Below, piece by piece: positions 57,769 through 64,000 of a DNA stretch of 64,000 bases. The notes under the pieces are model-generated. The model saw only the letters and a program-made list of their open reading frames with translations, made no database searches and was not told where the DNA came from. This DNA comes from Clostridium sp. (lineage in GTDB: Bacteria > Bacillota > Clostridia > Clostridiales > Clostridiaceae), in contig NZ_JAGHFX010000030.1 in the NCBI RefSeq assembly GCF_017888565.1, positions 42,043 to 106,042 on the forward strand, written 5' to 3'. The translations under genes and the position numbers were made by a program. Numbering within the stretch: position 1 is the first letter of the stretch; each line of letters begins with the position of its first letter.

Positions 57769-59232
57769 TTACACCTCAAGCATTCCTTCTAATTCTTCTA
57801 AACCTTTAGTTATTTCTTTTTCAAGTTCCTTGATTCTTCCTAAAATAACACTTGGAGCATCATAAACTACTTCTTCATATTCTATTTCTTTATACTTATT
57901 GATTGAAAGGTCATATCCATTTTCTCTTATTTCTTCTACTGGTACAAAAAAGCTTTGCTCTGTTCTTTTTCTATCTTCTTCATTTTCTAAGTTTGAGAAT
58001 CTTTCTATTATATCATTTATGTCATTTTCTTCTACTGGATTTCTTTTATCATCTAATGAGAATCCATCAGCTTTCATATCATAGAACCAAACCTTATCTG
58101 TTCCACCTGAGCCTGTTTTTGTGAATATCATAATGGCTGTACTTACCCCTGCATATGGCTTGAACACACCACTTGGCATTGATATTATTGCTTCTAGTTT
58201 ATGATTTTCTACTATTTCTTTTCTTATATCCTTGTGTCCTTTAGTGCTTCCAAATAAAACTCCATCTGGAACTATTGATGCACATCTTCCCCCTGTTTTT
58301 AATATTCTAAGGAATAATGCTAGGAATAATAATTCTGTTTTCTTAGTTTTTGTTACTTTTAAAAGGTCTGCACTTACTGCTTCATAGTCTAAGCTTCCTT
58401 TAAATGGTGGGTTTGCTAATACTAAAGTAAATTTTTCTTTATCTGTATTAACCTCTGATAAGGAATCCTTATATTCTATGTTAGGATTATCAACTCCATG
58501 AAGCATCATATTCATAGCTCCAATTCTAAGCATAGTTCTGTCCATATCAAATCCATAGAACATAGTATTATTAAAATGTTCCTTTAATCCTTGAACATAA
58601 AATAAATCATTATGATTATCTCTTAAATATTGTTGAGAAGATACTAAGAAACCTGCTGAACCTGCTGCTGGGTCAACTATTATATCCTCTGGTGTTGGCT
58701 TCATTAACTTTACTATCATATCAATAATGTGTCTTGGTGTTCTAAACTGACCATTTGTACCAGCTGAAGATAACTTTGATAGTAAATATTCATATAAATC
58801 TCCTTTAGTATCATTCTCCTTTTTAAACTCTATTCCATTTATTCCATCAACTATTTTTGAAAGCATAAGTGGAGTTGGTATTTTGAATATAGCATCCCCC
58901 ATATACTTTGCATATGCTGATTCCTTATTTCCATGTAAATTCTTAATAAAAGGGAAAACCTTATTTTGAACTATATCATACATCTTTTGAGCATCTCCCT
59001 CATTAGAGAATTTGCTCCATCTTAATTCTTGCTCATTATCTGAAAATATTCTTTCTGGTTCAAATCCTAATAAAACAGCTTCTGCTTCATTTTTTGTTTC
59101 TACATCATCTAGTCCTTTAATAAATAAAAGATATGTAAACTGCTCTATAACTTCTAATGGATTTGTAAGTCCCCCAGTCCAAAAGGTTTCCCAAATCTTA
59201 TCTACCTTACTTTTTAACTCACCTGTAATCAT
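57769..59232 (-). CDS. hsdM: Type I restriction-modification methyltransferase subunit
   Basis: About 487 residues. The SAM-binding motif is DPAAGSAGF and the catalytic motif is NPPF, the pattern of N6-adenine methylases. An N-terminal HsdM helical domain comes first. I chose the ATG at 59232 because GGAGG lies ten bases upstream and is itself inside the earlier in-frame start. It methylates the host site together with HsdS and protects DNA from HsdR. Confidence 0.95.
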   Translation of the reverse strand: MITGELKSKVDKIWETFWTGGLTNPLEVIEQFTYLLFIKGLDDVETKNEAEAVLLGFEPERIFSDNEQELRWSKFSNEGDAQKMYDIVQNKVFPFIKNLHGNKESAYAKYMGDAIFKIPTPLMLSKIVDGINGIEFKKENDTKGDLYEYLLSKLSSAGTNGQFRTPRHIIDMIVKLMKPTPEDIIVDPAAGSAGFLVSSQQYLRDNHNDLFYVQGLKEHFNNTMFYGFDMDRTMLRIGAMNMMLHGVDNPNIEYKDSLSEVNTDKEKFTLVLANPPFKGSLDYEAVSADLLKVTKTKKTELLFLALFLRILKTGGRCASIVPDGVLFGSTKGHKDIRKEIVENHKLEAIISMPSGVFKPYAGVSTAIMIFTKTGSGGTDKVWFYDMKADGFSLDDKRNPVEENDINDIIERFSNLENEEDRKRTEQSFFVPVEEIRENGYDLSINKYKEIEYEEVVYDAPSVILGRIKELEKEITKGLEELEGMLEV

Positions 59233-59445
59233 AAATTTTATTTCCTCCAACATTTTGTATAATATTTATTTTATCATATTTTTTTAAATACTATTTTATA
59301 TAATTTAATGGTAATAATTTTTTCTTTTTTTATTATGATAAAAATATAGATATATGTAAATCATTTTTATTATACAAAAAAACTGCTATCTCTAAGCTTA
59401 AATCTACTTTTAAATGTCATTACTAACATTTAAATCAAAGAAAAT

Positions 59446-59483
59446 AAATGGTATGTACATATAAATTTTTGTACATACCATTT
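59446..59483. terminator. Terminator between the conjugation genes and the RM cargo
   Basis: A 13-bp perfect stem, AAATGGTATGTAC type (59446-59458, 59471-59483), begins five bases after the TcpC stop on the minus strand. T-rich tracts follow on both sides. A second smaller dyad (TTAAATGT/ACATTTAA) lies at about 59410-59433. Confidence 0.78.
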
Positions 59484-59487
59484 ATTT

Positions 59488-60381
59488 TTATTTAACAATA
59501 ATCCAATTATTATCTTTCTCTAAAACAAGCTCATATTGAGAAACTTGAATCATTTTTGTTTGTTGATCTATATATTTTACACCTGTTAATACCTTTATAT
59601 TTTTCCATTCTTTTTTGAAAATAGGATTTACTAATTCTGAAAAGATATAATCTCCATTTATAGGTTTAAGTGCATCTCCTTTTACATAGTATTCTAACTC
59701 ATTTTTAGATGCAGTAGGATATAGCTTAAAGAATGTATTTAAAAATTCTGTAATTTCTTTAATTGTTTTTTGCTCTATTGTGCTATCTGTTTCTTCTTTT
59801 TTAGATTCATAATTTAATTTTTCTGACATTTTTGATAATGTAGGATTTTTTATAATTATCATATTTCCAGTGTTGTCTATTTTAACTACAACTTCATACG
59901 AAGAAGTAATATCTTTTATTTCCTCTCCTTCTTTTATAGTTTGCTCCACAGAATATTTAACTTCAAATTCATTTTCTTTAATCTGATTTACACTCCATAT
60001 CTGAACGTCTTTTACACTAGAGTTTGTTGGAATATCACTTCTTACAGTATCTATATTTAGTTCCTGCAATTCTTTTGTAAGATACTCATTAATTTTAGCT
60101 GTTCTTCTTTCAATAGATTCTTTGTTATTCTCCCATGAATAATATTCTTTAGCAAAGTTTTTCACAAAATTTTCAATTCCATTTGTATCTATAATTTTCT
60201 GTTCAATAATCTTCTTTTCATGGATAGTATGTTTATCTATTGCAGTAAAGTTTTTATAAACACTAAATGTTATACTTACAATTAAAATAATCCATAAAGC
60301 AATTACAAACTTTTTATTTGTACCTCCCCTTATAACTAGTATCTTCTTTTCCTTATGTTTTTTATCCTTTTTTCTTAACAT
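59488..60381 (-). CDS. tcpC: Conjugation protein TcpC/Tn916 Orf13
   Basis: 297 residues. One N-terminal membrane helix (about residues 25-45) precedes two NTF2-like domains outside the membrane. The FVKNFAKEYYSW and ITEFLNTFFKLYPTAS segments mark the paired repeats. TcpC is a bitopic component of the Gram-positive type IV secretion channel. It is the last gene of the conjugation block, directly before the cargo, as orf13 is in Tn916. Confidence 0.9.
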   Translation of the reverse strand: MLRKKDKKHKEKKILVIRGGTNKKFVIALWIILIVSITFSVYKNFTAIDKHTIHEKKIIEQKIIDTNGIENFVKNFAKEYYSWENNKESIERRTAKINEYLTKELQELNIDTVRSDIPTNSSVKDVQIWSVNQIKENEFEVKYSVEQTIKEGEEIKDITSSYEVVVKIDNTGNMIIIKNPTLSKMSEKLNYESKKEETDSTIEQKTIKEITEFLNTFFKLYPTASKNELEYYVKGDALKPINGDYIFSELVNPIFKKEWKNIKVLTGVKYIDQQTKMIQVSQYELVLEKDNNWIIVK

Positions 60382-60394
60382 ATTTTCACCCCAT

Positions 60395-61393
60395 CTATTT
60401 TTTTATTCTTCCTGCTCCAATTAAATGTTTTTGCCAATAGCTATCTGTTAAATCTTCATATACAATAGGATCTCCTGCATGATACATCTTGTTATTTCCA
60501 ACATATATTCCAACATGAGTTACATAAGTTCCAGCATTATAAGTACCATGAAAAAACACTAAATCTCCTGGTTTTGCTTGATCTAGTGCAATATGTTGCA
60601 TAATATCATATTGTTGTTGTGCTGTTCTTGGTAAATTTATTCCTGCTTTTTTAAAACACCATTGAGTTAATCCGCTACAATCAAAAGAAGTATTTGGATT
60701 ATCTCCTCCAAATACATATTTCCAACCTTTATACTTCAATGCTTCATTTATGATTATTTTAACTGTTTCATCATTAAATTCGCTTGTTCCAACATATTGA
60801 AGTACTAACTCTACGTAAAATTGATTTCCATATTTATATCTCCACCCACCATTTTTAGCAACAGCTATTGGATTAGTATAAGTTACCCTAACTCCCTGTG
60901 CCATATTTTTTGCAAAGTTTTCTGCTAAACTATAAGTATGAATTTTTCCATTACTTTTAATATAGTTTAGATATCCAAATCCATAGTTATATGCTTGTAT
61001 AGTTGAATTAGTATCACATCCTTTTTCTTTTGATGTCTTTAAAAGATTTGAAAAATACCTACATCCTTGTTCTATTGATTCTTCCGTTCCTAAAGTATTT
61101 GGTGGAAGCCCTAGTGATTCTGAAGATTGCATAACATCAACTAAAGTTCCACCTGATTCAACTTGCATAATAGCAAGTAAGTAATTTATATACTCTTGAA
61201 CATCATATTTCTTAGCATATCTTTCAACCATAGGCTTAAATTTTAGAACTTCTGGTGATAAATTCATTCCAATTATATTTTGATTCATACCTCCGTTATG
61301 ATCCTCATCTGATATTAAAGGTACAAACATTAAAATTACTCCAAATATAAATAAGAATATACTAATAAAAATAGTTATCAGCTTTATTTTCAT
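60395..61393 (-). CDS. Conjugation cell-wall hydrolase, lysozyme plus NlpC/P60 (Tn916 Orf14)
   Basis: 332 residues. An N-terminal hydrophobic segment is followed by a lysozyme-like domain (about 55-185; AIMQVESGG carries the catalytic Glu) and a NlpC/P60 peptidase domain (205-330) with Cys in FDCSGLTQW and His in VTHVGIYVG. The two-domain enzyme opens the cell wall for the mating channel. Its start overlaps the Orf15 stop by four bases. Confidence 0.94.
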   Translation of the reverse strand: MKIKLITIFISIFLFIFGVILMFVPLISDEDHNGGMNQNIIGMNLSPEVLKFKPMVERYAKKYDVQEYINYLLAIMQVESGGTLVDVMQSSESLGLPPNTLGTEESIEQGCRYFSNLLKTSKEKGCDTNSTIQAYNYGFGYLNYIKSNGKIHTYSLAENFAKNMAQGVRVTYTNPIAVAKNGGWRYKYGNQFYVELVLQYVGTSEFNDETVKIIINEALKYKGWKYVFGGDNPNTSFDCSGLTQWCFKKAGINLPRTAQQQYDIMQHIALDQAKPGDLVFFHGTYNAGTYVTHVGIYVGNNKMYHAGDPIVYEDLTDSYWQKHLIGAGRIKK

Positions 61394-63609
61394 TGTTTTC
61401 TCACCTTATTCTCAGGAGTAAAATTAGATTTATTTTTTATTTTTCTCTCTTTAATATCTATGTGATTATACTTAGGTCCTTTTAAATTAGAATTAATATT
61501 ATGTCGTTCTATCTTCATAGTTTTACTGTTTTTTACTTTTACACTTTGATTATTTTCAACTTTATTAGATAGTTCTTCGCTTTGATTTACAATATCTCTT
61601 TCTTTATGGATAGGTTTCTCTGTAGATCTTTTTATTTTATTTATAGAATTACTTTTTTCTCTGTCTTTCTCATCATATATTTTTTTTGAAACTGTTGGTC
61701 TAATATTTTCTCCTTTTTTCTTTTTCACTCTTTCAGAATTAATTGAAGGTTTATATTTTGAATCTGAGTAGCCATCTATATTTTTGTTATCTGTAGAATT
61801 TTTTTCTTTAGCTTCTACTATATTTCCTAACTTAGCTCTTTTTTGAGCTATAGTCTCTCTATGATTTTGCTGCTTTTTATTTCTATCTTGTTGACGTTTT
61901 TCTTTTTCTTCTACGATACCTCTTTTGAAATCAGATATATTATCTTTAGCTTTTTCTTTTGTATTATGAACTGCATATTTAGCTTGCACAGGTATATCTT
62001 GTATATTTTCTTTAACTTGTTTTGATTTATCGGATATATTTTTCTTTGTATCCATAAATGCTCCAACAGTATTTCCAATACGTTTTGAAAAACTTTCTTT
62101 ACTAACTGATTTATCATAATTCTCTCTACTGTGTGGATAACCAGTTCTTTTTTGTGTATTATTTACATTCCTTTGTGGATTATTTATGTTAGATGATAAT
62201 CTTTCTTTATCTTTTCCTCTAGATATTAAAGCCTTCCTTATATTGCGTTCTATATTTTTACTCTTATTTCGCATTGTTCTATATGGTCTTCTAAACATAC
62301 GACTACTCATATTCTGACTATCTCCTGAGTGTAAGCTAAACATTCCCATAATATCTCCTAACTTCATATAAATTCCTGCAAATGTGACTACCTGTAAAAA
62401 TGCAATCATAAAGAAGGGATAATCTGTGGATATTGTATAAAACATTGTTGATATACTAAACGCTATAGTTATAATAAGAGTTATTCCAGCTCTCATCATT
62501 ATAGTATTGAATAACTTTACAATTGCCTGTCTTCCAATACTTTCATATGAGGGTATCATAGATAGTAAAAAACTTAATGGTAAAAATATAGCCAAAATAA
62601 TAAAAAGTATCTGTGAAAATATCATCATAGATACTAATAAAAATACAAAAATGGTTATTCCTATATTAAATATAAATAGAAAAAATACCTTACCTAATCT
62701 ACTCATAACTTCGGTTATAGTCAAATTATTATTATGTTTTTCTTCTATTTCAGTTTTAACTATTTCCTCTCGTTTTTTTCCATCATCTTCACTTGGATCT
62801 GTAGACAGTAACTTCTCTACTCTTTCTTTTCCGATTTCTTCTATATTAGAATTTCCATATTGTAATAATATCCATGGTTGCTGTACTTGTATAGAAAATA
62901 AATTATCTCTAATTAACTTTATACTATCTTTGCCTTCATTATTTGAATTAGAAGTTACAATTTTCGTTCCTAAATTCAAAACAGCTGTGCTAATATCAGA
63001 AGAAAAATCATTTACTTTTTTGATATAATCAGGAGCATAAGCAATAAACGATGCAGATATTATAAATATCACAACAAAATTAATAACAGAATTAATTGCC
63101 TTACTAGTTTCTTTTTTAATCAATCCTGTATATGCTACGTAAATTCCTAGAATTAAAACAAATAGAAGTAGAAATCCTATATAAAAACCACTATTAGATA
63201 TTCCATTTTGATTGATTCCAGCAATTGTTTGCATACTCTTACTTATCGAATCTGCCATATCATTAATAAAATCTAATTTATATGCTTCTTGAACAACATA
63301 TCCAGTTGCATTTGATAGATATAAGCTGATTATCCAAATAAAATTTGTTATGCAATATAATCCATACTGCACTGATTTGCCTATTCCATCAGTCCAATTC
63401 CAAGGAAGCCATACCCAAGAATTATCAACATAAAAATCAAGCTGATAATTTCTTAAAGGATACATTGAATATATATTATTTGAATTTATAGTTTCATCTA
63501 CTAGTCCTTCTGCATAAACTACAGATTCGCTTATATAGATAAAAAATAATACAAGTATTACTATTAAAACAGTTATCCAACTTAAATTTCTAAATGACTT
63601 AGATTTCAT
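61390..63609 (-). CDS. Conjugation membrane protein (Tn916 Orf15 / VirB6-like)
   Basis: 739 residues. The first 430 residues hold a signal-like segment and about seven or eight membrane helices, as in the Orf15/VirB6-type channel protein. The C-terminal 300 residues are very basic and low in complexity, rich in Lys, Arg, Asn and Ser. It lies between the VirB4-like ATPase and the wall hydrolase with overlapping ends, as in Tn916. Confidence 0.88.
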   Translation of the reverse strand: MKSKSFRNLSWITVLIVILVLFFIYISESVVYAEGLVDETINSNNIYSMYPLRNYQLDFYVDNSWVWLPWNWTDGIGKSVQYGLYCITNFIWIISLYLSNATGYVVQEAYKLDFINDMADSISKSMQTIAGINQNGISNSGFYIGFLLLFVLILGIYVAYTGLIKKETSKAINSVINFVVIFIISASFIAYAPDYIKKVNDFSSDISTAVLNLGTKIVTSNSNNEGKDSIKLIRDNLFSIQVQQPWILLQYGNSNIEEIGKERVEKLLSTDPSEDDGKKREEIVKTEIEEKHNNNLTITEVMSRLGKVFFLFIFNIGITIFVFLLVSMMIFSQILFIILAIFLPLSFLLSMIPSYESIGRQAIVKLFNTIMMRAGITLIITIAFSISTMFYTISTDYPFFMIAFLQVVTFAGIYMKLGDIMGMFSLHSGDSQNMSSRMFRRPYRTMRNKSKNIERNIRKALISRGKDKERLSSNINNPQRNVNNTQKRTGYPHSRENYDKSVSKESFSKRIGNTVGAFMDTKKNISDKSKQVKENIQDIPVQAKYAVHNTKEKAKDNISDFKRGIVEEKEKRQQDRNKKQQNHRETIAQKRAKLGNIVEAKEKNSTDNKNIDGYSDSKYKPSINSERVKKKKGENIRPTVSKKIYDEKDREKSNSINKIKRSTEKPIHKERDIVNQSEELSNKVENNQSVKVKNSKTMKIERHNINSNLKGPKYNHIDIKERKIKNKSNFTPENKVRKQ

Positions 63610-64000
63610 TAATCCACCTCTTTTCTTATAGGTGGTCTTGTATCAAATGCAGTAAGAAGCTCTTGAAAAACTGGATGTATTTGTATTACTCCAACTCGTC
63701 CATATAAATCTTGTATTAAACACTGCCCATTTTCTAACTCTCTTAATCTTTTTTGATTGTTATCATCTTCTTTATCAACTCCGAAAAATTCAAGTGTTCT
63801 CTTAATTTCATTAATATCTGTACTTCTAAATGCAAATTTTAATCCAATATTATTCTTTAAATTTTCATCTGATACATCACCTGCATTTTGAGTTACAAAA
63901 TACACTCCTGCATTCATAGCACGTCCTGCTCTAACTAATTTATTAGATAAAGTTTTTCCTTGTGCTACATTAAGAAATGTCCAAGCTTCATCTAAATCTA
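63609..64000 (-). CDS. VirB4-like conjugation ATPase (Tn916 Orf16), C-terminal part only
   Basis: The frame is open to the right window edge, so the N-terminus is missing. About 130 residues are visible. They contain DLDEAWTFLN, the Walker B of VirB4-type ATPases, then RAGRAMNAGVYFVTQNAGD. An ATG at 63917 is internal and not the true start. The stop overlaps the Orf15 start by one base (TAATG). Confidence 0.92.
   Translation of the reverse strand, partial: DLDEAWTFLNVAQGKTLSNKLVRAGRAMNAGVYFVTQNAGDVSDENLKNNIGLKFAFRSTDINEIKRTLEFFGVDKEDDNNQKRLRELENGQCLIQDLYGRVGVIQIHPVFQELLTAFDTRPPIRKEVD

Noticed and set aside
62507..63028. 173-codon plus-strand ORF
   Set aside because: Shadow of the Orf15-like membrane protein gene, whose codon bias leaves the opposite strand open.
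1..64000. CRISPR arrays, tRNA or rRNA genes
   Set aside because: No regularly spaced repeats and no tRNA- or rRNA-like segments were noticed on reading either strand.

Overview
The window is AT-rich DNA with clostridial codon use, strong AGGAGG-type ribosome sites and U-run terminators. The gene content (lysine riboswitch, lactose/cellobiose-class PTS, Tn916-type conjugation genes) fits a low-GC Firmicute, most likely Clostridium sensu stricto. I cannot name the species from sequence alone.

Region 1 (1-19.2 kb) looks like resident chromosome. It holds an amino-acid ABC transporter behind a lysine riboswitch, an MFS efflux pump behind a consensus promoter and an attenuator-like leader, and a cold-shock protein. 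A twelve-gene minus-strand sugar operon follows (17074 down to 4401): GH3 beta-glucosidase, PTS IIC, two membrane-anchored esterases, ROK kinase, GH1 6-phospho-beta-glucosidase, an EstA-like esterase, an SGNH esterase, a MupG/DUF871-like protein, a second ROK protein, PTS IIB and PTS IIA. A divergent AraC-type regulator stands at its head. Four esterases in one PTS operon suggest an acylated beta-glucoside as substrate. Next come decayed AraC and VOC (PhnB-like) genes.

Region 2 (about 19.2 kb to beyond the right edge) is an integrative and conjugative element (ICE) laid out like Tn916. At one end are a large serine recombinase, two tiny ORFs and an Orf7/Orf8-like sigma factor and HTH pair. 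At the other are the Orf16, Orf15, Orf14 and Orf13 (TcpC) homologues, the first cut by the window edge. The cargo lies between, where Tn916 carries tet(M).

The main cargo (22.6-50.3 kb) is a complete thiazoline siderophore locus. It has a short DtxR-type regulator, MbtI/Irp9-type salicylate synthase, a dedicated DAHP synthase, a type II thioesterase, an Sfp-type PPTase, an aryl-AMP ligase, an HMWP2-like NRPS (ArCP-Cy-A-PCP-Cy-PCP) and a PchF-like NRPS (Cy-A-MT-PCP-TE). Two reductases of different families, an ECF transporter, an AraC regulator and a YbtP/YbtQ-like ABC pair complete it. The domain order predicts salicylate plus three cyclised cysteines, one N-methylated, with no polyketide unit. 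The closest precedent I know is the equibactin locus on ICESe2 of Streptococcus equi.

The second cargo (51.2-59.3 kb) is a type I restriction-modification locus (hsdM, hsdS, hsdR). It contains two genes each broken by a single in-frame TAA and is bordered by a dead IS1595-family transposase. No rRNA, tRNA or CRISPR array was seen. Gene calls rest on reading translated motifs, so family assignments are strong for the large enzymes and weaker for substrates and regulation.
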